Of a stretch of DNA of 32,032 nucleotides, positions 16,145 to 25,436 are shown piece by piece. A model generated the notes under the pieces. The model did no database searches. It had not been told where the DNA came from and was given only the letters and a program-made list of their open reading frames with translations. This DNA comes from a virus. A program made the translations under genes and the position numbers. Positions within the stretch are counted from its first letter, which is position 1; every line of letters begins with the position of its first letter. Location of the stretch: positions 1 to 32,032 of the IMG/VR virus record IMGVR_UViG_3300027736_000150; one strand, 5' to 3'.

Positions 16145-17764
16145 ATGACCGACTACTCTAGACTCCGCACTCCGTTTGTAAACATGAGTTTTACACCGGA
16201 TGTGCCATCCAATGCTCTTGGACCCAATGAATACAACAGCGGTTTAAACGTTGAGGCTGATGTTCGTGGGATTAAAAAGGTTTCTGGAGAACAGGAAATC
16301 TTGTCTACCATTCCTGGTAACGTGGTCTTTATGGATGGTGGATTCCGCAACAACAATGCTTGGGTCTACATTGCTGCTACCCGTGAAGGTAAATGGTACA
16401 TGGTTACCGCCAGTGGCATTAGCAATATCACTCCTGGCGTTGGAGCAAATCCCAACGTAGCATTGTCCGGTTACTCTGATGATATTAATATCACCACATC
16501 ATGGGTGGGTGAAGTGTTTTTCATCAACGATACTTTGCGCTCTCCAATGTATTTCCTGCCAACAGCAACGGAAATTTATTTGTACGATGCTGCTCCAGAC
16601 AATTACATTTGGAATTACGACATTGGAGTGTCTGCAACTCGTGCTGAATTTGTACGCAACTACTGTTCTCCAAACGTTGGCAATATCCTGATTGCTGGCA
16701 ACATCACTAAAGATTACACAAGCAGCGGATTGACAGTTAACTACCCAACTACTGTTCGTTGGTCCCAAGCCTTTGCCAATACCGGTGTAGCAGCCTCCTG
16801 GATGCCTACTCTTACCAACGTAGCCAATGAACAAGAAATCCCTGTTCGTGGTCCTATTGTTGACGGTTTTTTCCTTGGTGGAAACTTTTACATTTGCTCT
16901 TATTGGGATACAGTAGTTTTATCCCCTATTGCTTATCAAAACAGTACAGCGCCTGTATTTGGCATTCGTCTGTTTAATCAAGGCCGTGGATTGATTAACA
17001 ACAATTGCTGGTCCAATACAGACGCAAACGTTTATGGCATTGATAGCAGGGATATTTGGATATTTGACGGCTCCAACTTTAATCCGCTTGGCAATCAACG
17101 AGTTCGTGATTACTTTTTTACCAATCTAAGTACAACGTATTCTGATCGTGTGTTTATGATTAACAACACACAAAAAAATCAGATTGAGATTTATTACCCA
17201 GATCAAACGTCCACCGGCTGGTGCAACAAGATGTTGTCGTGGAGATACGATCTGCAGGTCTGGAATGCCCCCAAGGACGTAGCAAACGCCTGTAGTGGGT
17301 GTGAAGCCCCCAAGCTGGTAAGCGGAGCCTTTAAATACGCTTCTAGGACGGTTACATATGCTCGTGGTGGAACAGCTAATTCTAAGCTAGTCCAGACCGG
17401 TGTAGGTAATTCGTTTATTAACAGTGCTGCTATTCCCACGTTGTTTGAGCGTAACAACCTTACGCTTCAGACTTCAAATGGTCCAGTTCCGTACAGTTCT
17501 AAACTTTATGTTCACAGATTGCTTCCTGAAATCTCAGGTAGCGGGACTATCAACATTACTACTGGTGGCTCAAACTCCACCGCCCAGGATCCTACTTATG
17601 GTCAGACTGGCAAAGTTGCTGTAGTTACGGATAATCCTTGGGTTACTACCCAGCAAAACAACGTAAGAACGGTTTCTGTTAAAGTCGAATCCAATGATGC
17701 AACAGATACTTGGAATCTGACTGCAATTAACTGGCAAGCAACCGTTGTCGAGGATGCGTTTTAA
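16145..17764 (+). CDS. Tail/portal stabilisation protein (P22 gp10-like)
   Basis: A 539-residue protein, beta-rich throughout, with repeated strand-turn patterns such as RDIWIFDGSNFNPLG, DRVFMINNTQKNQIEIYYP and WRYDLQVWNAPKDV. These match the propeller-type tail hub proteins that close the portal channel and anchor the fibres, best known as P22 gp10 and T7 gp12. The N-terminus (YSRLRTPFVNMSFTPDVP) and the Cys pair CSGC near residue 385 are typical of such proteins in aquatic phages. No clear strong ribosome binding site; the GAAG before ATG is within a stem. The stop overlaps the next ATG as TAATG. Confidence 0.7.
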   Translation: MTDYSRLRTPFVNMSFTPDVPSNALGPNEYNSGLNVEADVRGIKKVSGEQEILSTIPGNVVFMDGGFRNNNAWVYIAATREGKWYMVTASGISNITPGVGANPNVALSGYSDDINITTSWVGEVFFINDTLRSPMYFLPTATEIYLYDAAPDNYIWNYDIGVSATRAEFVRNYCSPNVGNILIAGNITKDYTSSGLTVNYPTTVRWSQAFANTGVAASWMPTLTNVANEQEIPVRGPIVDGFFLGGNFYICSYWDTVVLSPIAYQNSTAPVFGIRLFNQGRGLINNNCWSNTDANVYGIDSRDIWIFDGSNFNPLGNQRVRDYFFTNLSTTYSDRVFMINNTQKNQIEIYYPDQTSTGWCNKMLSWRYDLQVWNAPKDVANACSGCEAPKLVSGAFKYASRTVTYARGGTANSKLVQTGVGNSFINSAAIPTLFERNNLTLQTSNGPVPYSSKLYVHRLLPEISGSGTINITTGGSNSTAQDPTYGQTGKVAVVTDNPWVTTQQNNVRTVSVKVESNDATDTWNLTAINWQATVVEDAF

Positions 17765-19932
17765 TGCCTTTTTTACTTGATAGTGACCCCTCAACTTCAG
17801 AGTTGTCTGATGCGGTAAATTATTTACTTTCAAATTTCAACACAACTGTAAGTAGCAATGCAGTTACTGGAGAAGTAAAGGGTCCAACAGGTGCAATTCT
17901 TGGTTACTTGTATAAGTACATGGCAATCAAGTATGCAGATTCTTTTGATGGTTCTGTGGGATTTAGCGATACTCCTACCAATAAAGCATACTTTGGCATT
18001 AGAAATACCAATAGTTCAACAGAATCTACAAATCCTACAGATTACATTTGGAATAAAGTAACAGGTGGATTTGGCACTACCAAATTTCTTTATTACCTAA
18101 CAACAGGTGGTAGGCAAATACAGTTTTCTGTAGCTACAACCGCCCCTGATGGTGGCTGGTTAGTTGATCCAGCAACTGCTATTGATTTAGATGTCGTAAC
18201 GTCCACTTCAATTATTGCGTTTGCTGCTTACTTTTCTCCCAGTGTTTATCAAGTTCCTCGAGCAGGAGGTCCACTTGCTCCTATATTTACATCAATCACA
18301 CCAGCTTTGTATGCAACAAACAAAGGTGTAATTGTTCAGTTTTCTAATGGGCAAACAGATTCTGCAAGCACATTTGTAAATAACACTTGGCGTATTGGTG
18401 CTTCTTCCACTACAGGAAACGCAGACATTATGTATACCAATATTACTATTGGTAGTCCGTCTGTTTTTGGAGACCATGCGCTTTGGCCCAATCCAACGGC
18501 AATGTCTGCAAGTCCTGCGTACATGGCAGTGCCAATACGATATAAAACAAGTGCTGGCGTTGTTATTCAATCGGTTGTATTAAGCACACAATTCTTGTTT
18601 TCTGATCCTGGTTCTACAGGTTCTACTGGTGCAACTGGAGCAACAGGTGCATCTGGAACAAAGTCCATAACCGTAAGCGCATTCCAGTGGGCTACATCAA
18701 CTCCCAGTGTGCCTTCACAAGCATTTACCTATACATGGAGTGGCGGTTCAATTAGTGCTTTTCCAACAGGATGGACTGCTGCTGCATCAACAGCCCCTGC
18801 TACTGGCTATACGCTTTACCAATTAAATCTGGTAATCACAGACACTGCTACTGCAACCACAACAGCAACCAACTGGAGCGGTGGATCAATCGGAAGCATT
18901 GGTTACCGGCAAGACGGAAGCATTGGACCCCAGGGTGATGGCGCTAGGATTGCATACACCAAAAGCACTATTGCTTCACCAGCAGGAACCACAACTAGTA
19001 CGGGATCTACATCACTTCCTGCTACAGGTTCTTTTGGTTTAACAGGATCTACTTTTTCAACTTCTCCTCCAACATTAACAACGGCTGGAGAATATCTATA
19101 TCAAACTGATGGTATTTATGTTTTAAGCACCAATACTATTTCTTGGTCTACTCCATACCTTAGTAACTTAAAAGTTGGTTCACTATCTGCTATTTCTGCC
19201 AATCTTGGTATTGTGAATATTGCCACATCAGGAAATCTTAATTCTGGCAAAACATCATTTGCAGATACTACTGCTGGTTTCTTTTTGGGCAATGATTCGG
19301 GAACACCAAGGCTGTCTATTGGTACATCAACCAGTTATTTTAATTTTGATGGAACAAACGTAACCGTTGGTGGAAACATTAATACCACAGGATATGCTGT
19401 TATTTCTGGAAATTACACGCTTTATTCTTATTCAGCAGCAGCGCATATTAATGGATCTGGAAGTGCGCCTAATGGACTTGTAGCTTATTCTGGAACATCT
19501 GGCACTGGAATATTTGGTATTAGTAGTGGTGCAGGAACTGGATTAAATGCTTCTAGTTCTAGTGGAACAGGTGCAATAGTTAGTTCTGGATCAGGACAAG
19601 CATTAACAGCATCTAATATATCTAATTCTATTGCAACAGGATATTTTTATAATGCTGTTTCAGGTAATGCGTTAACACTAACATCATCTGGCGTTCCTCT
19701 TAATTTAACTGGTGGTACATCTGTTGCCCCAATGACAATTAATAGTAATGTTCTTGTTACTAATTTAAATGCTCAATATTGGTCTGGAGTTAAAGGTGTT
19801 ACAACAGTAAACAATGGAACAATTGGAGTATTGCCTATGGCTTATCCACCAGTTACATTGACATATAACCTTGTTAAATATTTGCAAGTAGATGTTGGCG
19901 GTATTACTGGTTATATACCTGTTTATATTTAA
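17764..19932 (+). CDS. Second tail fibre / tip protein with collagen-like tract
   Basis: A 722-residue protein. The N-terminal region (1-280) has beta-rich segments (TTGGRQIQFSVATTAPDGGW; YMAVPIRYKT). A short Gly-X-Y tract (GSTGSTGATGATGASG, about 282-298) follows, then a module FQWATSTPSVPSQAF...FPTGW which resembles the PATPTGGSW..PPSGW module at the start of the 1020-residue fibre. The C-terminal half (about 400-722) is Ser/Thr/Gly/Asn-rich and beta-helical in character. It starts in the stop of the stabilisation gene (TAATG). It is probably a second fibre or a tail tip that carries the first one. Its exact role is unproven. Confidence 0.6.
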   Translation: MPFLLDSDPSTSELSDAVNYLLSNFNTTVSSNAVTGEVKGPTGAILGYLYKYMAIKYADSFDGSVGFSDTPTNKAYFGIRNTNSSTESTNPTDYIWNKVTGGFGTTKFLYYLTTGGRQIQFSVATTAPDGGWLVDPATAIDLDVVTSTSIIAFAAYFSPSVYQVPRAGGPLAPIFTSITPALYATNKGVIVQFSNGQTDSASTFVNNTWRIGASSTTGNADIMYTNITIGSPSVFGDHALWPNPTAMSASPAYMAVPIRYKTSAGVVIQSVVLSTQFLFSDPGSTGSTGATGATGASGTKSITVSAFQWATSTPSVPSQAFTYTWSGGSISAFPTGWTAAASTAPATGYTLYQLNLVITDTATATTTATNWSGGSIGSIGYRQDGSIGPQGDGARIAYTKSTIASPAGTTTSTGSTSLPATGSFGLTGSTFSTSPPTLTTAGEYLYQTDGIYVLSTNTISWSTPYLSNLKVGSLSAISANLGIVNIATSGNLNSGKTSFADTTAGFFLGNDSGTPRLSIGTSTSYFNFDGTNVTVGGNINTTGYAVISGNYTLYSYSAAAHINGSGSAPNGLVAYSGTSGTGIFGISSGAGTGLNASSSSGTGAIVSSGSGQALTASNISNSIATGYFYNAVSGNALTLTSSGVPLNLTGGTSVAPMTINSNVLVTNLNAQYWSGVKGVTTVNNGTIGVLPMAYPPVTLTYNLVKYLQVDVGGITGYIPVYI

Positions 19933-19940
19933 GGTGCAAA

Positions 19941-20294
19941 ATGAATTACAACGAAAGCAACGTTTCTGGTACATCATGGACAAGATGCCGTGCTGTAACT
20001 ATTAACAATCCATTGTCTGGCAAAGGAGCAATTAGTTTGCTTACTGGACAACCAATTGGTCCAAATTGCGTTTTTACAGAAGAAACTGCTGTAGCTTTGG
20101 ATACGGAAACGTTGACATTTGATTCTGGTGCTTGCCAGACTTTATATGTACCAAGTGCTGTTATTCAGATTCTTGACCCTGCAACCAATAATCCAACTGG
20201 TGAAACTGTTACCCAGCAGAATTTATACAATATTTTGTATAGTCTTTATATTGCGACAGCTAAAGCACGAGATGCTGCAAACCCTGTAAAATAA
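19941..20294 (+). CDS. Hypothetical tail-region protein
   Basis: A 117-residue protein, polar and Thr/Asn-rich, with three Cys. The N-terminus NYNESNVSGTSWTRCRAVTINNPL recurs after tail genes of similar phages, as far as I can tell, without known function. The middle contains EETAVALDTETLTF and the C-terminus a helix (YNILYSLYIATAKARDAA). AAGG is seven bases upstream of ATG. No membrane segment or catalytic motif is visible. Confidence 0.55.
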   Translation: MNYNESNVSGTSWTRCRAVTINNPLSGKGAISLLTGQPIGPNCVFTEETAVALDTETLTFDSGACQTLYVPSAVIQILDPATNNPTGETVTQQNLYNILYSLYIATAKARDAANPVK

Positions 20295-20315
20295 CTTATC
20301 TTCAAAGGACAGATC

Positions 20316-20783
20316 ATGGGCCAAGCCACAATGTCAAACCAATCCCCACAAACAGGTGGGAAAACAGGCCAGTACGGTCAACCAGGACAAGCTGGGGGAA
20401 AAGGTATGGCAGGTGGAATGATGAATGCTGCTTCTAATCCGCAACAAATGCAGCAATCAATGCCGCAACAAGCTGACGGAAATAGTCAAATGGGCGTTCC
20501 TTTGCCTCCTATGGGTGGTCCTATGCAGCAAACAAACTCGCAACAACCTGTTGGCGCTTCAGGATCTGCTGGTGCAATAGGTCAAGGAATGGGTCAAGGA
20601 AACGTAACTTATCCAAGCCAAAGTGGTCAGCCAATGATGGGAATGCCAAACCAATATTCAAACACTGTTGGACAATTTGGACAAGGAATGGAAGAAGGTT
20701 CTGCTTATCAAGGAACTGGTAGCGGTAAAAATGCTAGTAGTGGCAAAGGTGCTGGTAACTCAAGCCGCAGTTCTGGCGCTTAA
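20316..20783 (+). CDS. Low-complexity Gly/Gln/Met-rich protein
   Basis: A 155-residue protein made almost entirely of Gly, Gln, Met, Ser, Asn and Pro (for example GQYGQPGQAGGKGMAGGMM and PQQMQQSMPQQ). It ends in a Ser/Gly/Lys tail and contains no predicted helix or domain. AAAGGA before ATG and strong colinearity with its neighbours support expression. Such chains are often disordered. It may be ejected with the DNA or pack around it, or be a flexible linker in the virion; this is inference. Confidence 0.6.
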   Translation: MGQATMSNQSPQTGGKTGQYGQPGQAGGKGMAGGMMNAASNPQQMQQSMPQQADGNSQMGVPLPPMGGPMQQTNSQQPVGASGSAGAIGQGMGQGNVTYPSQSGQPMMGMPNQYSNTVGQFGQGMEEGSAYQGTGSGKNASSGKGAGNSSRSSGA

Positions 20784-20794
20784 AGGAGTAAATC

Positions 20795-21880
20795 ATGGGA
20801 ATGGGTAAATCATCGGGTAGCCAGCAAACCACTGTTCAGATGACTCCTGAACAACAGGAAACGCTTCGTATTCAAAATGATGCGTTAAAGAACACGTTTC
20901 TTCCTGCCTATCAAAATACTGTTGGTGGTGCTTCAAACCTTTATAACCAAATTGCTCCTGGATTTAATACTGCTGCACAAAATGCTGCTGCTATTACTGG
21001 TAACAATGCAGCGCAGCAAATAAATGCTGGTCAATATGGTTTGGTAAAAGGGACTTTAGGACAGGGTACTCTTGCAGACCAATTGCAAAAAACTGGTGAA
21101 GGCATGACTACTGCTGGTCAAGGAACCGCAGGAACCATTGCCCAGGATCAAAATGTTGTTGGTAACAAGCTGCAAACTTTTGGTGGTGCAGGTGCTGGCA
21201 ATACGGCAGACTATCAACAACGTATTGGTCAAAACTTTACCAATGCTGGTGCTACTGCTCTTGCTGGTTTGTTTTCTCCTGAATACAAAAACGCTCAAAT
21301 TGAGGCTTCTTTGCAACCGGCTAGGGAAGCTATCCGTGAGCAGCTTGGATCTCAAAATGCCATGTATGGTGCTGCTGGAGGACTAGGTTCTTCTCGCATG
21401 GCTTTAGCTGACCAAAACTTATCCCAACTTGGACAACAACGTCTAGCTTCTACTGCAGCTTTGACAAACGCTGCTATTGAAACGCAAAAGCAAAATGCTG
21501 CAAACTCCATACTTGGAGCCGGTCAAACCGCTACTACCGGTGCTGGTAATTTGTACAGCACTTTGTTGGGTGGTGGTCAGAATGCTATTGGTCAAGCCAA
21601 TACTGCTGCAAATAACTTGATGAACTATGGTCAAGGTTCTTCTGCTCTTGCCTCTGGCTTGTATGGAAATCTAGCTACTCAAGGCACAAACAATCTTAAT
21701 TCTGCTAATACCGGTGTTGGCGCTCAAGTTAATTATGCTGGAGCCCCACAAGACTTGTTCTCTAAATACGCAGGTATCGTATTTGGTACACCTCAAGCAT
21801 CTACTGTTCCAAACTATGCTGGCACTCAAGGCGGTACGTCTACGGGTAACAGCAAAGGTTTTGGCATAACTAAAGCATAA
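20795..21880 (+). CDS. Putative internal virion/ejection protein
   Basis: A 361-residue protein, Ala/Gly/Gln/Asn-rich and mainly helical (QQTTVQMTPEQQETLRIQND; PAREAIREQLGSQNAM), with a GLGSSRMALAD motif near residue 198 that recurs in a family of phage virion proteins of the P22-type ejection region. It carries no signal peptide. AAAGGAG before ATG is strong. It lies with four others of similar composition between the tail genes and lysis. Delivery into the host envelope with the genome is a reasonable inference, not proved. Confidence 0.55.
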   Translation: MGMGKSSGSQQTTVQMTPEQQETLRIQNDALKNTFLPAYQNTVGGASNLYNQIAPGFNTAAQNAAAITGNNAAQQINAGQYGLVKGTLGQGTLADQLQKTGEGMTTAGQGTAGTIAQDQNVVGNKLQTFGGAGAGNTADYQQRIGQNFTNAGATALAGLFSPEYKNAQIEASLQPAREAIREQLGSQNAMYGAAGGLGSSRMALADQNLSQLGQQRLASTAALTNAAIETQKQNAANSILGAGQTATTGAGNLYSTLLGGGQNAIGQANTAANNLMNYGQGSSALASGLYGNLATQGTNNLNSANTGVGAQVNYAGAPQDLFSKYAGIVFGTPQASTVPNYAGTQGGTSTGNSKGFGITKA

Positions 21881-21882
21881 AA

Positions 21883-22191
21883 ATGAGTTACTTACCTCAA
21901 CTTCCAGGTGTTCCTCCTCCTATGTCCTATGGTCAAAACTATGGGAACTGGCAGCAGTATGGAGGCTTTAATCGTTCCAATCCATATGGTGGAGGAGCAG
22001 AGGTTATGCAAAAGCAACCTTCTATGGGTGTGGCTCCTAAAACTCCAATAGAAGATCGTTCTTATACACAGCCAGTTCCTACATCAACTTTCGGTGTTTC
22101 ATCTGAAGGATCTATGGGAGCATCATCTACTGGAAACATGGGTATGCCAATGGATGTTTCTGATGTAATTACTCATCTGACAGGAGATTAA
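21883..22191 (+). CDS. Small Pro/Gly/Tyr-rich hypothetical protein
   Basis: A 102-residue disordered-looking protein (LPQLPGVPPPMSYGQNYGNWQQYGGF, then Met/Gly/Ser-rich). Only the last 15 residues (MDVSDVITHLTGD) look ordered. It begins two bases after the previous gene, with no good ribosome binding site, so it is likely translated by coupling. Similar composition to the protein at 20316 suggests both are part of one particle component. No family recognised. Confidence 0.55.
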   Translation: MSYLPQLPGVPPPMSYGQNYGNWQQYGGFNRSNPYGGGAEVMQKQPSMGVAPKTPIEDRSYTQPVPTSTFGVSSEGSMGASSTGNMGMPMDVSDVITHLTGD

Positions 22192-22192
22192 T

Positions 22193-23698
22193 ATGCCGAT
22201 GGATAGAACAGATTTAACTCCTCCTCCTTCTGCTGGATGGGATGAAAACCCTCAATTGGGATTGGTAAATCAACAAGCTGCACAAGATCATGCGGAAGAG
22301 TTTTTTCCTCATGTTCAGAAATTAATTAAAAGCGTTTTGCCCACAGCCACACCTCAAGACAGAATGGCTGCTGGTGAAAGCATGAAAGCATTACAAAATT
22401 CCAATGAGGCTCGTATTGGTGATGTATTGGGTGCGCTTGTAAATCTTGATCCAAAGGCTCTTTATGTTGCCGCTACTGGTGGCGCTGACGTTAAAGAAGA
22501 GGCTTACAACAAAGCTGGTCAACGTTACTTTAAAGTTTATAACCAGCGTGATGAACTTCGCCGCTATGAAGATGGCAAAGGCAATGCTTTGTCTGACAAA
22601 GACATGGAGTCTATTGGCCCATTGACTTCTAAACGAGACATCACCGCCGAACGTCTTCCTGCATGGGTTGCTTCCGGTCAAACGTTTAAAGATGTTGCTG
22701 CTGCTCAAGCTGCAAACTGGAATAAAACTTTAAAAACTGGTGCTGCTGCTTTAACAAACTCTGGTGTTATTAAAGACGCATCTGTAGACAATCAAAGCAT
22801 TTTGCCTGACCTTTACAAAGTATCGCTTGATCCAAATGTTCGTGCCATTCTTTCAGGTGCAGCTACTATTTCTACTGGAAATCAAAAAGATATTAGCACT
22901 GCAAATCAAACTGCTTCCAAAATGGAAAATGGAACAGCAACATCTTCAGATTTATCAAATCTTATAAATTCTGCTGTTGGCGTTCAATTAGGTTTGAAAT
23001 ACAGTGAAGATAAAGGTCTTACAAATAGCAAAGGCGAAAGAGTAACGTCTTCAGATATTAAGTCTGCTGCTAATAGCTACGCTACTTCTCAGTCATCCAA
23101 AGATGCAATCAATGCTCGACAAACAGATTTGCTGGCAAAAGCACAATTGCTTAAAGCTGCAAATATTCCTAACATTGACAAGATCCAACGTTTTATCAAC
23201 AACAATCATCAGATTGCTTTGGCTCAAAAAGACATTGAGGACAATGGTGGTATCGGTATTGCAAAACCAAATCTTCCTTATTCGCAAGGAGATTCTTTTA
23301 CTCTTGCTCACATCAAAGCAGTAAACGACGAGCAATATGCTGACTTAGCAAGCAAATATGGTCAGACAGTGATGAAGCAATCTCAATCATTGCCTCCTGG
23401 AACAACTCCTCCTATCGGCACTGTAGAGGCTCAACTATCTATTGATCCAGAAGTCATCAATAGAAAACTCAAAGCACGGCAAACCATGAAAGATGTTGTG
23501 GCTAATACAGAAGCGCAAATGAATGCGATACCAACGCAAAGTGCTACTGACGTAAGTCCTGCGTTAACTAATGCTGGTCCTGTTGCTCCTCCTGCTGCTG
23601 TTACTCCTGCTACCAAGCCAACTGTTGCAAAAAGCAAACCTCCAGCGCCAGTAACGGAAAAGAAGAAAATCCTCAATAGCATTTTTGGAGGCCAATAA
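22193..23698 (+). CDS. Large helical protein, putative ejection protein
   Basis: A 501-residue soluble protein rich in Ala, Lys, Asn and Ser with long helical stretches (HAEEFFPHVQKLIKSVLP, AKAQLLKAANIPNIDKIQRF) and a Pro/Ala/Thr C-terminus (APPAAVTPATKPTVAKSK). AGGAG before ATG lies in the end of the preceding gene. The stop overlaps the next start (TAATG), so it is translated with a 497-residue partner. Size, composition and position between tail and lysis fit P22 gp16/gp20-type ejection proteins, but no transglycosylase or other enzyme motif is visible. Confidence 0.5.
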   Translation: MPMDRTDLTPPPSAGWDENPQLGLVNQQAAQDHAEEFFPHVQKLIKSVLPTATPQDRMAAGESMKALQNSNEARIGDVLGALVNLDPKALYVAATGGADVKEEAYNKAGQRYFKVYNQRDELRRYEDGKGNALSDKDMESIGPLTSKRDITAERLPAWVASGQTFKDVAAAQAANWNKTLKTGAAALTNSGVIKDASVDNQSILPDLYKVSLDPNVRAILSGAATISTGNQKDISTANQTASKMENGTATSSDLSNLINSAVGVQLGLKYSEDKGLTNSKGERVTSSDIKSAANSYATSQSSKDAINARQTDLLAKAQLLKAANIPNIDKIQRFINNNHQIALAQKDIEDNGGIGIAKPNLPYSQGDSFTLAHIKAVNDEQYADLASKYGQTVMKQSQSLPPGTTPPIGTVEAQLSIDPEVINRKLKARQTMKDVVANTEAQMNAIPTQSATDVSPALTNAGPVAPPAAVTPATKPTVAKSKPPAPVTEKKKILNSIFGGQ

Positions 23699-25191
23699 TG
23701 AGTGACGAACTTAACTCGCAAATCCTTGATGCTTTAAATCAAGGTATTGGACCTCAAGATATTATTGACCACTTGGCTGCTTCTAAAAATCCAGAGCATC
23801 AAGCATGGGTTAAGAACTATCGTGCCAATGCTGCTCAACAGGAAAGTTCTATTCCTGCTCCAAGCGCAACAATGGATACACCATTGCTAAGTGCTGGACA
23901 AAAAGCTGCAGGACAGGCTGCTCAAGCAACCAACGATATGACCCTTGGTCAAAAGATGGCCTTGGGTGCTGCGGCTGCTGGTGCTGCTGGTGTTGCTGGT
24001 CTTGGTGGATATGCTGCTAAACAACGTATTGACACCAATGAAGAACTTCGCCGTAAACGTTTGTTGGGCGAGGATGTTTCTCCTGCTGTTCGTGTCCAGC
24101 AAGCACAACTTGAACTGCAACAAAAGCAATTTGAAGCATCCCAGGCTGGTGGACTATCACCGCTCGAGCAAGCAAAAGTAGAAACCGAGAAAGCCCGTAA
24201 AGCAAGCCTTGAGTTGGACGCTGAGATCAAAAGACAGCAGTTAATTGACAAAGCAAAAGCAACAGAAGTTGCTACAGCTAAAAGAGCCGCCGGTATCCCC
24301 GTGGAAACACCTAAACCTACTGTTCAACAAACAGCGGCAAAGCTAGGCATTGTTCCACCTACGGCAGCACCGGCAGCACCTGTAGAAGCTGCACCTGTTC
24401 AGCAAGCCCCTGTTGCACCGGCTGAAGCTGTTGCACCTCCTGCACCTGTTGCACAAGCACCCATTGAAACTCAACCTGTCGCAAAAACTTCAGTAGAGCA
24501 ACCTGTTGCTACTGAGGCAGCAGTACCACCTCCTGTGCAGGAATTAAGGACTGGCACTAATAAACCTGCATTTGCTGGTCAAGGTCCTGAAAATCCCAAG
24601 AAATTTAAAACGGAATATGCAACAGTCAATGATGTTCCAAAAGGATTTGCTTTTGTTCCTGGCGCTCAATCTATTGACACTGTGCGAAACAATTTGGGTC
24701 AAGATGTATATACACGGGAATTTACTAATCGTGATCTTCCTGCCAGTTATGAAGAAGCAATACAAACTGGAAACGAAATCAATCGGTCTTTAAATCGTCC
24801 AAGCCGTGAGCAAATGAAAGCCCAGGGCATTGCTCCTCCAGAGCCAGTAGAAGGTATTACAAAACGTATTGCTGGTTACAAACTGGTAAAAGTGGGCGGT
24901 ATTGCTGGAGCATTGGTTGCAGTTACAGATCTTGCTAAAGCTGCTCAAACCGGTGATCGTAATGCAATGGGGGAAATAGCTATGGGTGCATTGCCTGGTG
25001 CTGGTCCACAAGCTGCTTTGTACAGTTCTTCTCTTAATCCCAACGAACAAAATCAGTTAAATTACTTGCGTAGAATGCAAGCTGCGAAAGAACGTGGTGC
25101 TGGTAATCGTGGTCAAGCCTACGATCCTCGCAAGTTTTATTCACCAATGGCAGGTTCACTAGATGTGCCTGGTATACCACCGTATCGTTAG
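23698..25191 (+). CDS. Large Ala/Pro/Gln-rich protein with hydrophobic helices
   Basis: A 497-residue protein. A hydrophobic, Ala/Gly-rich helix (about 82-108, KMALGAAAAGAAGVAGLGGY) is followed by a charged coiled-coil-like region (about 113-200) and a Pro/Ala/Val/Gln linker (about 200-275). A second hydrophobic segment (about 396-414, VGGIAGALVAVTDL) precedes a polar C-terminus. Proteins that enter the envelope during genome ejection often have such helices. It overlaps the upstream partner (TAATG). It could be an ejection-channel component; no enzyme motif is visible. Confidence 0.5.
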   Translation: MSDELNSQILDALNQGIGPQDIIDHLAASKNPEHQAWVKNYRANAAQQESSIPAPSATMDTPLLSAGQKAAGQAAQATNDMTLGQKMALGAAAAGAAGVAGLGGYAAKQRIDTNEELRRKRLLGEDVSPAVRVQQAQLELQQKQFEASQAGGLSPLEQAKVETEKARKASLELDAEIKRQQLIDKAKATEVATAKRAAGIPVETPKPTVQQTAAKLGIVPPTAAPAAPVEAAPVQQAPVAPAEAVAPPAPVAQAPIETQPVAKTSVEQPVATEAAVPPPVQELRTGTNKPAFAGQGPENPKKFKTEYATVNDVPKGFAFVPGAQSIDTVRNNLGQDVYTREFTNRDLPASYEEAIQTGNEINRSLNRPSREQMKAQGIAPPEPVEGITKRIAGYKLVKVGGIAGALVAVTDLAKAAQTGDRNAMGEIAMGALPGAGPQAALYSSSLNPNEQNQLNYLRRMQAAKERGAGNRGQAYDPRKFYSPMAGSLDVPGIPPYR

Positions 25192-25199
25192 GACTTAAT

Positions 25200-25436
25200 A
25201 TGAGCCCAGAAGAACGTAAAGAATTAATTGTCGAGTTGATGGACCAACTCAAAACGGTTAATTCGTTGACCGATGATGAACAACGTTGGGTTCGTATGGC
25301 AATAGAAAAAGAGGCTCAGTCTATTGCCCTTCGTAAAGCAATCATTGAGAAGACTTTGACTAGTCTGATCTGGATGATTGTTGTTGGCATTGGTTACGTT
25401 TTTCTTGATTTCCTTCGGGATCATGGATTTAAATAA
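25200..25436 (+). CDS. Small single-TM protein, start of the lysis region
   Basis: A 78-residue protein. The first 50 residues are charged and helical (SPEERKELIVELMDQ; RMAIEKEAQSIALRKAI). A C-terminal transmembrane helix (about 53-71, LTSLIWMIVVGIGYVFLDF) follows, ending RDHGFK. AGGA six bases before ATG. It lies directly before other membrane proteins and the lysozyme, so a lysis function (holin, pinholin or spanin-like) is plausible. No lipobox and no Rz-type family were recognised. Its last 14 codons or so overlap the next frame. Confidence 0.6.
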   Translation: MSPEERKELIVELMDQLKTVNSLTDDEQRWVRMAIEKEAQSIALRKAIIEKTLTSLIWMIVVGIGYVFLDFLRDHGFK

